Notes under the pieces: generated by a model | The model's database searches: none | Told to the model about the DNA's origin: nothing | Seen by the model: the letters and a program-made list of their open reading frames with translations, nothing else | Shown: positions 7,131 through 15,092 of the stretch, one piece after another | Position numbering within the stretch: the first letter of the stretch is position 1 | Layout of the letters: the number at the start of each line of letters is the position of its first letter | Program-made: the position numbers and the translations under genes | Source: Salinibacterium sp. | GTDB lineage: Bacteria > Actinomycetota > Actinomycetes > Actinomycetales > Microbacteriaceae | Reading direction: 5' to 3' | Length of the DNA stretch: 25,139 nucleotides | Assembly (NCBI GenBank): GCA_025352485.1 | Contig: JANXTJ010000282.1 | Span: forward strand, 1 to 25,139

Positions 7131-8372
7131 CTAACCGGGCGTGCCGACGAGGGCCTTACGTGACTCAACGATCGCCCCGAGAAGGGCGGCCTCGTCAGAC
7201 CTGGCGCCCTTGTCGCGGCCGGTGATGATGCGCTGGCGAGCGAACGCGAGGCCGGTCGCGTCACCAATGTAGCGGCGCATCGCCGGAGCCTTGCCGTGTT
7301 GCCGCGCCCACGCCATAGCGATACGACGACCGCGGCCGGTCGCTAACGCTGGCACCTCATCCGGGGCAAACCACCCCGCGGCCGCATACTCGCTGAGCCG
7401 ATCGTAGGTGAGTTTCTCTTCTTTACGCCGCAGGAAGATCACGATGGTGACGGCGAGGAGGAACAGCGGAAACTGCACGGCAATGTAATAGCCGAAGAAA
7501 TTTCCCACAAAGTAGAGGGCCCCGTTCCACAGGGCGTGCAGGAACATCGCAGGGGCGAGCCCGATGAAGAAGAACAGGATGCCTCCCACCGGCCCATATC
7601 CCCGTCGAGCCGCGAAACCGATCGCCAGCCCCGTGCACATCGTGAACATCACGTGGGCGAAGGGCGACATGATTCCGCGGACCAGAAAGATCGAGCCAAT
7701 GTCACCGTCGAATCCGCCGGAGTGCAACAGCTGCCCACCGAAGTAGAGAATGTTCTCGGTAAAAGCGAAACCCCCGGCGATCCACGCCGCGTAGACGATG
7801 CCGTCAATGGGCCCGTCAAAATACTTGCGCGCGAGAAGGAAGATCAGCAGCACACCGAGGCCCTTGCTGCCTTCCTCGACAAGCGGGGCCTGAATTGTGG
7901 CCCCAAAGAAGTCGTAGGCGCCGCTGCCGGGGCCCGCTGCGGAATTCACCCAGTCGCTGACCCGGTAGTCGACGACCAGCGCAATGATCACGGCGACCGC
8001 TGCACCCCAGAGGAAGGCAACGAACACGAGCAGCCGGGGTTCGGGCTCCCAGCGGTCGATCCAGCGCACCCCGAAGAAGACGATGCTGAGGGGCACCAGT
8101 GCCATCATGCCGCCGAGCGCGAACGCATTGGGGCCGAGGCCATTAATGAGGTAAACCGCGACCCCGAGGGCCGCCAGACTCAGCACGATGAGACCGAAGA
8201 TGAGCAGCGCGGGGCCGGCACGGTGACGCCGGGCGGTCATCGTGAGCCCCGCCTGCACCGCCTGTTCGGCGTGTTCCGTGATGTCGGCGGGGGCCAACGT
8301 CGGCGCCTCGGCAATCGTGCCCGCCGAAACCGGCAGATCCGCGATCATCCCGCTCGAGTTCGGCGTCGTCAT
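7131..8372 (-). CDS. PrsW-type intramembrane metalloprotease
   Basis: This 413-residue protein has a hydrophilic N-terminal tail (1-52), then eight or so membrane segments. It carries the PrsW signature elements: VEEGSK (Glu166, Glu167), FAFTEN (Glu206), SPFAHVMFT (His240) and MFLHALWNG (His279). PrsW in Bacillus cleaves the anti-sigma factor RsiW within the membrane. The family is common in actinobacteria with mostly unknown targets. After the last membrane helix a basic cytosolic tail of about 90 residues follows. No anti-sigma or sigma gene lies nearby, so the substrate is unknown. The start ATG is preceded 7 nt upstream by TAGTGT, suggesting a leaderless transcript. Confidence 0.88.
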   Translation of the reverse strand: MTTPNSSGMIADLPVSAGTIAEAPTLAPADITEHAEQAVQAGLTMTARRHRAGPALLIFGLIVLSLAALGVAVYLINGLGPNAFALGGMMALVPLSIVFFGVRWIDRWEPEPRLLVFVAFLWGAAVAVIIALVVDYRVSDWVNSAAGPGSGAYDFFGATIQAPLVEEGSKGLGVLLIFLLARKYFDGPIDGIVYAAWIAGGFAFTENILYFGGQLLHSGGFDGDIGSIFLVRGIMSPFAHVMFTMCTGLAIGFAARRGYGPVGGILFFFIGLAPAMFLHALWNGALYFVGNFFGYYIAVQFPLFLLAVTIVIFLRRKEEKLTYDRLSEYAAAGWFAPDEVPALATGRGRRIAMAWARQHGKAPAMRRYIGDATGLAFARQRIITGRDKGARSDEAALLGAIVESRKALVGTPG

Positions 8373-8379
8373 GCCTCAC

Positions 8380-8385
8380 ACACTA
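8380..8385 (-). promoter_or_regulatory. Candidate leaderless -10 box before the PrsW-type gene
   Basis: TAGTGT (minus strand) ends 7 nt before the ATG at 8372. This is the spacing at which transcription would begin at or near the A of the start codon. A GAGG is also present but only 1 nt from the ATG, too close to act well as a ribosome site. Confidence 0.35.
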
Positions 8386-8427
8386 TCGGCTGCCCGGTAG
8401 GGCAGGAGATTGAGCGAGTGTCGAGGA

Positions 8428-9246
8428 TCAGCCCTGCTGCTCCCGGAGAATTTGCAGGGCCCGCGCGACCCTATCACCGAGCCCGGCCACCGGCTTCTTC
8501 GACGACCGCTGCGCTTCGGCGAGGAGATGTTCCACGTCGGCGCGGTGCTCGACTTGCGTCTCGCGAACGGCCGCGACGAGGGCGAGCGATGCTCGCGCCC
8601 CGGCGACGGCAAGGGCGGACGATGCCGCGAACCCGACCGCGGCGAGCGCCACGAACCACGCCTGCCCAGGGTTCGTTGCGGCAAAGATACTCACCAAGAC
8701 CAGCATCAGAACGGCGAGCACCGGCGGGATGACGCGCTGCGGCCGACGTAACACCCACGCGAAGGATGACCGCAGCGACGGTTCGGGCAGCCGCTCGGTG
8801 AGGTCACCCGCCCGGTCGATTGCCCGGAGGCGGCCGCGCAGCCCGTCGAGCCAGTCCTGCTGCACGCGGGTGCCCGCGAGGTCGATAAGTTCATCGCGCA
8901 GGGCGCGGTAGCTGTCTGAGGCCGGACGGGTGACGGCAACTGTGACGATGAGCCACGCCGCGACGAGGCCGGCCACGAGCAGGAAGGCCGCCAGGATCGC
9001 GGTGACGGCGCTACCGCCGGTGAAGAGGATTCTGGCGATCACGTCGACGCCGACACCGAGCCCGACGATGGCGACGGCGACCACCGGCACCACCCAGGCC
9101 ACCGGATGCAGGCGCACGACGGTGCGCGCGCCGCGATCGAGTCGCCGCGAGTCGAATCGCGCCGTTCCCAGGTCAGCGAGCTGGAGCGAGAACGCTCCGA
9201 GCCATGCCGCGCAGGCGATGGCGGCGGGCATCCAGGTCATTTCCAC
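8428..9246 (-). CDS. Uncharacterised membrane protein
   Basis: I do not recognise a family. The 272-residue protein has two pairs of hydrophobic stretches: one near the N-terminus (about 6-22) with another at about 50-66, then about 78-105, a soluble central stretch (about 110-165), a further hydrophobic pair (about 178-225), and a C-terminal charged segment likely to be helical. There are no Cys clusters, nucleotide motifs or signal cleavage features. The GTG at 9246 is favoured by TAGTCT six nt upstream, and an ATG at 9240 two codons in is the alternative. It lies 55 nt before the PrsW-type gene on the same strand, so a functional link, for example as its partner or substrate, is conceivable but not shown. 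Confidence 0.7.
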   Translation of the reverse strand: MEMTWMPAAIACAAWLGAFSLQLADLGTARFDSRRLDRGARTVVRLHPVAWVVPVVAVAIVGLGVGVDVIARILFTGGSAVTAILAAFLLVAGLVAAWLIVTVAVTRPASDSYRALRDELIDLAGTRVQQDWLDGLRGRLRAIDRAGDLTERLPEPSLRSSFAWVLRRPQRVIPPVLAVLMLVLVSIFAATNPGQAWFVALAAVGFAASSALAVAGARASLALVAAVRETQVEHRADVEHLLAEAQRSSKKPVAGLGDRVARALQILREQQG

Positions 9247-9252
9247 TCTTGG

Positions 9253-9258
9253 AGACTA
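9253..9258 (-). promoter_or_regulatory. Candidate leaderless -10 box before the 9246 gene
   Basis: TAGTCT on the minus strand is followed by six nt (CCAAGA) and then GTG GAA ATG. The spacing fits a leaderless start at the GTG. If a leadered transcript is used instead, AAGAG could serve as a weak ribosome site for the ATG at 9240. Confidence 0.35.
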
Positions 9259-9316
9259 CCGTCGCGAGGAAGCGTTGCGGGAGCACCGGATCGTCGGTGG
9301 GCTGCCAGAGCCGAGG

Positions 9317-10593
9317 TCAGGGGCCGGCGAGCGCGATCGTCTTGCGTCGAGTGATCGTGGCGCTCACGACTGCCGCAACTAGGCAGAGGCCGGCGGCCCC
9401 GAACCAGGCCGCCGTGTATTGACCGGTCTGGTCTCTGATCACGCCAGCAGCCGTCGCAGCGATTGCGGCCCCGACCTGGTGGGAGGCGAACACCCAGCCA
9501 AACACGATCGGGCCGTCCTTGCCGAAGATCTCTCGACAGAGCGCGACGGTGGGCGGCACCGTGGCCACCCAGTCGAGCCCGTAGATCACCACGAAAATGA
9601 ACAGCGGCGGCTGCACGGTGGACGAGAGCAAAAACGGAAGGATCAGCAGCCCCAGGCCTCTACCGCCGTAGTAAATCGCGAGCAGAATCCGCGGGTTGAC
9701 TCGGTCGGTGAGCCACCCCGACGCGATGGTGCCGATGATGTCGAAGATTCCCACCACCGCGAGCAACCCTGCTGCCGTGGTCTGCGGTATGCCGTGATCG
9801 TGCAGGCTCGGGATGAAATGGGTTCCGATGAGGCCGTTGGTGGTGGCACCGCAGATGGCGAACCCGGCCGCCAGCGCCCAGAAGGTGCGTACCTTCGTGG
9901 CGCGCGCGAGGGTGGCCAGCGCATTCTTGACGGGATTGCACGAGCGGGCGGCTCGTACACGTAGCTGTCGGGCGCGCCGTAGGGCGTCAGGCCGAGTTCG
10001 ACGGGATGGTTTCGCAGGAAAATCAACACGAGCGGAACCACCAGGAGCGCGCCCGCCGCCACCAGGAACGAGGCCTGTCGCCACCCCGCGTTTTCGACGA
10101 GCAGGGCGATGAACGGCAAAAAGATGAGCTGCCCGGTCGCGCTGCCAGCGGTGAGCACGCCCACGACGAGCCCCCGGCGTTTGACGAACCAGTGATCCGC
10201 CACGGTCGCGGCGAACACGAGTGCCATCGATCCGGTGCCCACGCCGATCAGCACCCCCCAGGTGAGCACGAGCATCCACGGCTGGGTGGCGAACGTCGAC
10301 AGTGCGGCCCCCGCGGCCACGAGGATGAGGGCGACCGAGGTGACCTTGCGCAGGCCGAAGCGGGCCATCAACGCCGCTGCGAAGGGTGCCATCAGCCCGT
10401 AAAGCAGCAGGTTGACCGTCACCGCGATCGACAGCTCGGTGCGTGACCAGCCGAACTCCCCCTCGAGCGGCAGCATCAGCACACTCGGCGCGGCACGGAA
10501 ACCCGCGGCCCCCACCAGGGCCAGAAATGCCACAATCGCGACGATCCAGGCCGGATGGATGCGGCGGTGGCCGACTTTGCTCGCGGTGGTCAT
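9317..10593 (-). pseudogene. OFA/monocarboxylate-type MFS transporter with single frameshift
   Basis: Two overlapping frames together make one twelve-segment MFS carrier of about 424 residues. The N-terminal frame starts at ATG 10593 and runs in sense to PDSYVYEPPAR. The C-terminal frame picks up at NPVKNALATLARATK and runs to stop at 9317. The loop SRTELSIAVTVNLLLYGLMA and the LIGTHFIPSLHDHG segment resemble the oxalate/formate and monocarboxylate antiporter-like group. The break lies near 9938-9939. Adding one base there (plus strand GCAC to GCCAC) restores ARGNPVKNAL in one frame. As written, neither half would work alone. A one-base sequencing error is a real alternative. It follows the CMD-like gene by 36 nt. 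Confidence 0.85.
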
Positions 10594-10629
10594 GGTTCGA
10601 TTATGGTCGCTCGGCGTAGGCCTTGCGCA

Positions 10630-11058
10630 CTACTCGATGCGGGTATCTCCTGGCTTGCGGTAGTCGAACATGGCCTCATCCAGCGACACCTTCCCGACCG
10701 TGCAGAACAGGTTGGTCGCCACCAGTTGCCCGGCGAATTCGAGCAGCAGCACCCGCAATTGCGGGCTGAACGCCGTCTCCAGCCGGGTGTAGAACTCGGC
10801 GGGGATCGCGTGTGGCGTCGCTGCGATGAGCCTGGCCCAGTCGATGAGCAGCTGCTCCGCCTGCGTCACCTGCGGCGAGTCCGGGTCTTCGCCGTTCTCG
10901 ATGAGAGCTCGCCGAAAGTGCACGGAGCAGACCAAGCAATCGTTCTGGTCGGAGATCGCGTAGCTGAACAGCGCCACCGCACGCTCGCCGATGAGCGGGG
11001 CGAGCTCGCTGCCATCCGGGTAACGCAGGTCGTCACTGATGATCGGCAGGAACGTCAT
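10630..11058 (-). CDS. AhpD/CMD-like protein with CxxC..H redox motif
   Basis: The 142-residue all-helical protein has CLVCSVHFRRAL (Cys41, Cys44, His47), which matches the active-site pattern of the AhpD/carboxymuconolactone decarboxylase fold. In AhpD this Cys pair and His act as a thiol-disulfide reductase for peroxide removal; other members act as decarboxylases. The C-terminal half is more divergent than in standard CMD proteins, so only the fold-level assignment is firm. It sits between the GlcD-type oxidase (45 nt upstream) and the frameshifted carrier (36 nt downstream). GlcD-type enzymes that use oxygen make H2O2, so a peroxide-handling role would make sense (inference). The start is preceded by TATTCT at 6 nt, a leaderless arrangement. 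Confidence 0.7.
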   Translation of the reverse strand: MTFLPIISDDLRYPDGSELAPLIGERAVALFSYAISDQNDCLVCSVHFRRALIENGEDPDSPQVTQAEQLLIDWARLIAATPHAIPAEFYTRLETAFSPQLRVLLLEFAGQLVATNLFCTVGKVSLDEAMFDYRKPGDTRIE

Positions 11059-11061
11059 GCT

Positions 11062-11075
11062 GCCAGAATACTGGC
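11062..11075. promoter_or_regulatory. Leaderless promoter box within a 5-4-5 inverted repeat before the CMD-like gene
   Basis: GCCAG-AATA-CTGGC is a perfect short inverted repeat. On the minus strand it contains TATTCT (11070-11065), six nt before the ATG at 11058. A protein bound to the repeat would cover the -10 box. The short arms mean chance cannot be excluded. Confidence 0.35.
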
Positions 11076-11103
11076 GCGCCTCGGGCCGGCAGCCATGATT
11101 GGC

Positions 11104-12486
11104 TTAGAAGACCTTGCCGGGATTGAGAATGCCGAGGGGGTCGAATACCGCCTTGACCTGACGCTGGAGGTCGAGTTGGGCATCGCCCAGTTCGTCACGC
11201 AACCAGCGGCGCTTCAGAATCCCGATGCCGTGCTCGCCGGTCAGCGTGCCACCGAGGCGTAGCGCCGCCCCAAACAGGTCGTCGGCCGCCGCCCAGATCT
11301 GCGCGGGAACCTCCGGCCCAGCAAAAATGAAGTTGGGATGCAGGTTGCCGTCACCGGCGTGGGCGACAGTCGGGATCGTGATCCCGTAGCGCTGCTCGAT
11401 TTCTCCGATCGCCGCAAACATGGTCGGCAGCTGACTGCGCGGCACACAGATGTCTTCGATGAGAACGGTGCCCAGCTTTTCCATCGCGGGGTGGAAGGCA
11501 CGGCGCACCGCAAACAGCTCTTCGGAGCTGGCACGATCGGTCGCGAGTTCGGCGGCGCCGCCGAGGGAGCGGATGACGGCGAGCGCGGCGTCGGCTTCGG
11601 CCGCAGCACCGGGGCCGTCGAACTGCACTAGAAGCTGGGTACCGCCGTCGAACTCCCGCCCGAGGTGGCGGGAGATCCCCGCCATGGCGCTCTCGCCGAT
11701 GATCTCCATCATGGCGGGGTGTAGCCCCGACGCCGTCACGACCGAGGATGCCCGCGCCGCGCCGTCGACGCTGGAAAAGTGAGCCGCGATGGTGGCGATC
11801 GCCCCCGTGACGACCGGCCGCAGCTTGACTGTGGCCTCGACCACCACGCCGAGGGTGCCCTCAGAGCCGATCATGAGCGCCGTGAAATCTAGGCCAGTCA
11901 CGCCCTTAACCGTGCGATGCCCCAGTGTCATGAGCCTGCCGTCGGCGAGCACGATCGTGAGGCCGAGGATCGAATCGCGGGTCACCCCGTATTTCGCGCA
12001 GAGCAGCCCCCCGGCGTTCGTCGCGATATTGCCCCCGACAGTCGAGATGGCGCGGCTGGCCGGATCGGGCGCAAACCACAGGCCGTACGGCTCAAGTTGG
12101 GTATTGAGGTCGGCGTTGATGATGCCGCTCTGCACGACCGCGAGTTCGTCATCGACCGAGACCTCGAGCAGCGCGTCCATCGCCAGCATCGACAGCACGA
12201 TCTCGCCGGGGCCGGCGATGGCCCCGCCGGCGAGTCCGGTACCTGCGCCGCGAATCACGACGGGGGTACGCGTATCGGTCGCGATGCGCATGACGGCCTG
12301 GACGTCCGACACCGTGCGCGCCGTCACGAGAGCCAGTGGGAGGCCGGCCGAGCGGTGGCCAGATTTGTCGGACTGGGTCGGCGCCAACCGCGCCGGGTCG
12401 AAACTGACCGCGTCACCGAGGTCATGGGCGAGTTGACCTTGAGCGCCGATGCCGATCACGGGTTCAGCATACGAGGTGGTACTCAT
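11104..12486 (-). CDS. FAD-linked oxidase, GlcD / D-2-hydroxyacid dehydrogenase type
   Basis: This 460-residue protein has the FAD-binding PCMH domain with the RGAGTGLAGGA loop (about 79-89), the GGNIATNAGG flavin-contact region (about 150-160) and IGSEGTLGVV. The C-terminal FAD-oxidase domain carries HAGDGNLHPNF, where the His residues take part in metal and substrate binding, and GEHGIG near the end, closing with DPLGILNPGKVF. This is the GlcD/D-lactate dehydrogenase family, which oxidises D-lactate, glycolate or another 2-hydroxy acid using FAD. No GlcE or GlcF partner is adjacent, so a single-subunit enzyme such as D-lactate dehydrogenase is more likely than glycolate oxidase. It lies 35 nt downstream of the DksA-like gene. 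The substrate is not certain. Confidence 0.88.
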   Translation of the reverse strand: MSTTSYAEPVIGIGAQGQLAHDLGDAVSFDPARLAPTQSDKSGHRSAGLPLALVTARTVSDVQAVMRIATDTRTPVVIRGAGTGLAGGAIAGPGEIVLSMLAMDALLEVSVDDELAVVQSGIINADLNTQLEPYGLWFAPDPASRAISTVGGNIATNAGGLLCAKYGVTRDSILGLTIVLADGRLMTLGHRTVKGVTGLDFTALMIGSEGTLGVVVEATVKLRPVVTGAIATIAAHFSSVDGAARASSVVTASGLHPAMMEIIGESAMAGISRHLGREFDGGTQLLVQFDGPGAAAEADAALAVIRSLGGAAELATDRASSEELFAVRRAFHPAMEKLGTVLIEDICVPRSQLPTMFAAIGEIEQRYGITIPTVAHAGDGNLHPNFIFAGPEVPAQIWAAADDLFGAALRLGGTLTGEHGIGILKRRWLRDELGDAQLDLQRQVKAVFDPLGILNPGKVF

Positions 12487-12521
12487 CGGCCGGGGCGAAT
12501 CGGGCGGCCCGCTGGGATTGC

Positions 12522-12932
12522 TCAGTCTGACGTTGGGCGTTTGGCCGCACAGACGATGCAGAGCTCAGCCGAGGGGCGAGCTTCCAGCCGCCCGGGGGCG
12601 ATGGGTCCGCCACAGGAGGCGCAGGTGCCAAATGCGCCGTCTTCGATCCGGCCGATCGCGGCAATCATTTCGTTGGCGTGCATCGTGGTGTGCCGAAGCA
12701 TCGACGTGGTTTGTGCCCCCTCGAAAGCGAGGCTGGACCCTTCCGGATCTTCGGCCTCATCGGTGGTGGTCGATCGGCGCGATTCCAGCGATGCCAGAAT
12801 TTCGGACCGAAGCCTCGACTCCAGTTTGTGCATCTCGGCAAGTTCGCGCTCGAGCTTGCTCCGAAACACCGAGAGTTGCCGCGCTGTCAAGGGTCGGGCG
12901 ATGGAAGGGGAGCTACTCACGGGTGCGTTCAC
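12522..12932 (-). CDS. DksA/TraR-type zinc finger protein
   Basis: The 136-residue protein has an N-terminal coiled-coil stretch (about 17-55) and a C-terminal zinc finger CASC...CIVC (Cys104, Cys107, Cys125, Cys128), preceded by IGRIEDGAFGTC, the standard DksA/TraR layout. Members bind in the RNA polymerase secondary channel and adjust promoter choice. Actinobacterial ones, such as RbpA-independent TraR-like proteins, are poorly studied. The acidic pair at the coiled-coil tip expected in DksA may be within DEAEDPEG (58-65). The start is GTG at 12932, with no clear ribosome site; a second GTG lies four codons later. A 5-4-5 inverted repeat (12933-12946) abuts the start codon. It is divergent from the Ada-AlkA gene. 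Confidence 0.85.
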   Translation of the reverse strand: MNAPVSSSPSIARPLTARQLSVFRSKLERELAEMHKLESRLRSEILASLESRRSTTTDEAEDPEGSSLAFEGAQTTSMLRHTTMHANEMIAAIGRIEDGAFGTCASCGGPIAPGRLEARPSAELCIVCAAKRPTSD

Positions 12933-12972
12933 GTTGATCAGTCAACCAATGTGGCCCGCACGAGTACAGGAC

Positions 12973-13001
12973 TTGACCGCGACCCCGGCGTGATGTACGC
13001 G
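12973..13001 (+). promoter_or_regulatory. Weak candidate promoter for Ada-AlkA
   Basis: TTGACC (12973-12978) is followed after 17 nt by TACGCG (12996-13001). The -35 is near consensus and the -10 is poor. It would give a leader of about 60 nt to the ATG at 13063, which has GAGG close upstream. The same ACTTGACCGCG block occurs before the maltokinase-like gene (20741-20751). I saw no clear Ada box. Confidence 0.3.
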
Positions 13002-13062
13002 GCGCAAAAGTGATGTCCGAATTTCGCTAGGAGCGCCGGGACATAGCGAGCAAAATGAGGTC

Positions 13063-14559
13063 ATGCCCCTCGCCGACTCACTCTTTGCCGAACGCTATCG
13101 CGCGCTGTCATCCCGAGATGCGCGCTTCGACGGCCAGTTCATCGCCGGCGTGCACTCGACCGGGATTTACTGTCGCCCGAGTTGCCCCGCCATGACGCCT
13201 CAGCAAAAAAACGTCAGCTTCTTTCGCACGGCGGCCGCGGCCCATCTGGCCGGGTTGCGGGCCTGCAAACGCTGCCAGCCGGATGCCGTGCCGGGCTCCC
13301 CCGAATGGAATCTGAGCGACGACCTCGCGTCGCGTGCCATGCGCCTCATTATCGACGGCGTCGTGGAGCGCGAGGGCGTGCCTGGCCTCGCCGCCCGACT
13401 CGGCTACACGTCGCGCCATCTGAGCAGGGTGCTCAGCGCAGAGCTCGGCGCCGGGCCGCTTTCGCTCGCCCGGGCGCACCGCGCGCAGAGCGCCCGCACG
13501 CTGCTCGCGGCGACAGAGTTGAGCGTCGCCGACGTGGCGTTCGCGGCCGGCTTCTCGAGCATCCGCCAGTTCAACGACACGATCGTCGCGATCTACCACA
13601 GCACGCCCAGCGAACTGCGTCGGCTCGCTCGTCGCGCCCACCCCGGCCAGCGTCACGCACTGGGGTCAGCAGCCCGTGAGCCGGCCTCGACGGTGACGCT
13701 GAACCTTCCCGCTCGCGCACCGTTCGACGGCCCCGGGCTGATGCGCTTCTTCGCCGACCACGCGATACCCGGCCTCGAATCCGGCGATGAGACCTTTTTC
13801 GAACGCCCGATACGCCTGCCCGGCGGCATCGCGCGAGTTCGCCTGACCCTCGACGGCGACGGGATCGCCTGCACGGCGCACCTAGATCGGATCGCCGACA
13901 TCGCGCCGCTGGTCTCGCGGCTTCGCCGAATGTTTGACCTAGACGCCGACTCCGTGGCGATCGATGAGTCGTTGGCGAGTGATGCGGTGCTCGCTCCACT
14001 CGTGGCGGCCCGACCCGGCATTCGATTGCCGGGAGCTATCGATGCGGACGAGGCTCTTTTCCGCACCCTCGTCGGCCAGCAGATCTCGGTCGCCGCCGCG
14101 CGAACCGTGCTCGGCACCCTCACCAGAGAACTCGGCACCGATGGCCTGTTTCCCACGGCTCGGCAGTTTGCCGAGGGCGGCCGAGAGGTGTTGCGCGGCC
14201 CCGCCAGCCGGGTCGCAACGATCCTCGAGGTTGCCCGCGCCATCGCGAGCGGCGAGCTGATTCTCGACCTCGGGATGCCCGCAGCCGAGTTCACCGCCCG
14301 GCTCATCGCCATCCCCGGCATCGGCCCGTGGACGGCCGGTTACCTCGCGATGCGAGTGCTGGGCAACCCGGATGTACTGCTCGCGACGGACCTCGTCATC
14401 CAGCAGTCGGCCTCGGCCCTCGGGCTGCCCGCGACGGCGCGCGGCATCGCCGCCCACGGCGCGCGCTGGGCGCCGTGGCGCAGCTATGTCGGGTTGCACC
14501 TGTGGCGGGCCAGGCCACCGACAAAAACTGAGACGGGCATCACTAGCATCGGAGGGTGA
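13063..14559 (+). CDS. Ada-AlkA fusion: alkylation-sensing regulator with 3-methyladenine DNA glycosylase
   Basis: The 498-residue protein combines three parts. An Ada-type zinc domain has Cys37, Cys41, Cys68 and Cys71 (GIYCRPSC, CKRC), where the first Cys is the methyl-phosphotriester acceptor in E. coli Ada. An AraC-type helix-turn-helix follows (about 85-185, with SVADVAFAAGFSSIRQFN). The last part is AlkA-like, with a helix-hairpin-helix LIAIPGIGPWTAGYLAMR and catalytic Asp443 in LLATDLVIQ. AlkA removes 3-methyladenine and other alkylated bases; fusion to Ada allows sensing and self-activation. No O6-methylguanine methyltransferase follows, though it often does in actinobacteria. The stop overlaps the next gene start by four bases (GTGA). 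The gene is in the DNA-repair block beside Ku and LigD. Confidence 0.9.
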   Translation: MPLADSLFAERYRALSSRDARFDGQFIAGVHSTGIYCRPSCPAMTPQQKNVSFFRTAAAAHLAGLRACKRCQPDAVPGSPEWNLSDDLASRAMRLIIDGVVEREGVPGLAARLGYTSRHLSRVLSAELGAGPLSLARAHRAQSARTLLAATELSVADVAFAAGFSSIRQFNDTIVAIYHSTPSELRRLARRAHPGQRHALGSAAREPASTVTLNLPARAPFDGPGLMRFFADHAIPGLESGDETFFERPIRLPGGIARVRLTLDGDGIACTAHLDRIADIAPLVSRLRRMFDLDADSVAIDESLASDAVLAPLVAARPGIRLPGAIDADEALFRTLVGQQISVAAARTVLGTLTRELGTDGLFPTARQFAEGGREVLRGPASRVATILEVARAIASGELILDLGMPAAEFTARLIAIPGIGPWTAGYLAMRVLGNPDVLLATDLVIQQSASALGLPATARGIAAHGARWAPWRSYVGLHLWRARPPTKTETGITSIGG

Positions 14560-15092
14560 TCACCCTGCCGCCCAAGAATACCGACCCCCGCTCCGACCCG
14601 GGAGGGAGCCATGGCGGCGACGCAGACCCCGGCAGGGGAGAAACGGAGAACGAGCGCCATGATCGCAACTGGAACGACATCCTGCAGGAGCTGCGCGTCA
14701 TCCAGACCGGTACGCAGATCCTCACCGGATTTCTGCTGACCCTGCCCTTTCAGCAACGCTTCGGGCTCCTGGCCGGCTACGAGGTGGCAAGCTACCTCGC
14801 GCTCGTGGTCACTGCAGCGCTTGCCACCATCCTTGCCCTGTCTCCCGTCGCGCTGCACCGCACGCTGTTCCGGCACCGGGCAAAGGGCGTGATGGTCGTG
14901 ATCGCCAACCGACTGCTCAAAGTCACGCTCGCGGCCATCGGACTCACCCTCTGCGGCACGGCGATGCTCATCTTCGACGTGGTCGTCGGCCTGCCCGCCG
15001 GGCTCATCGCCGGCGCCATCGCCCTCGTACTGGTGCTGTGCTTTTGGGTGGCCCTGCCGCTGGGCGTGCGGCGCAGCCACCCGGCCGACTAG
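14556..15092 (+). CDS. DUF6328-family membrane protein
   Basis: The 178-residue protein has a polar, glycine-rich N-terminal tail (1-40), the motif LQELRVIQTGTQILTGFLLTLPF, and then four membrane helices. This matches the actinobacterial DUF6328 family, whose function is unknown. The GTG start at 14556 overlaps the Ada-AlkA stop in GTGA, so translation is likely coupled. A GGAGG touches the start codon directly, which is too close for a normal ribosome site. There is no other in-frame ATG or GTG before the conserved motif. It converges with Ku and overlaps its stop by four bases. Any tie to DNA repair is positional only. Confidence 0.78.
   Translation: MITLPPKNTDPRSDPGGSHGGDADPGRGETENERHDRNWNDILQELRVIQTGTQILTGFLLTLPFQQRFGLLAGYEVASYLALVVTAALATILALSPVALHRTLFRHRAKGVMVVIANRLLKVTLAAIGLTLCGTAMLIFDVVVGLPAGLIAGAIALVLVLCFWVALPLGVRRSHPAD

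Noticed and set aside
7536..8732. 398-codon plus-strand open frame opposite PrsW and its neighbour
   Set aside because: It runs across two good minus-strand genes and its product is charged, repetitive and unlike any family, as expected of an antisense frame in GC-rich DNA.
9925..9960. Programmed ribosomal frameshift in the MFS carrier
   Set aside because: No slippery heptamer of the usual kind is visible at the junction, and MFS carriers are not known to use one. One missing base explains it.
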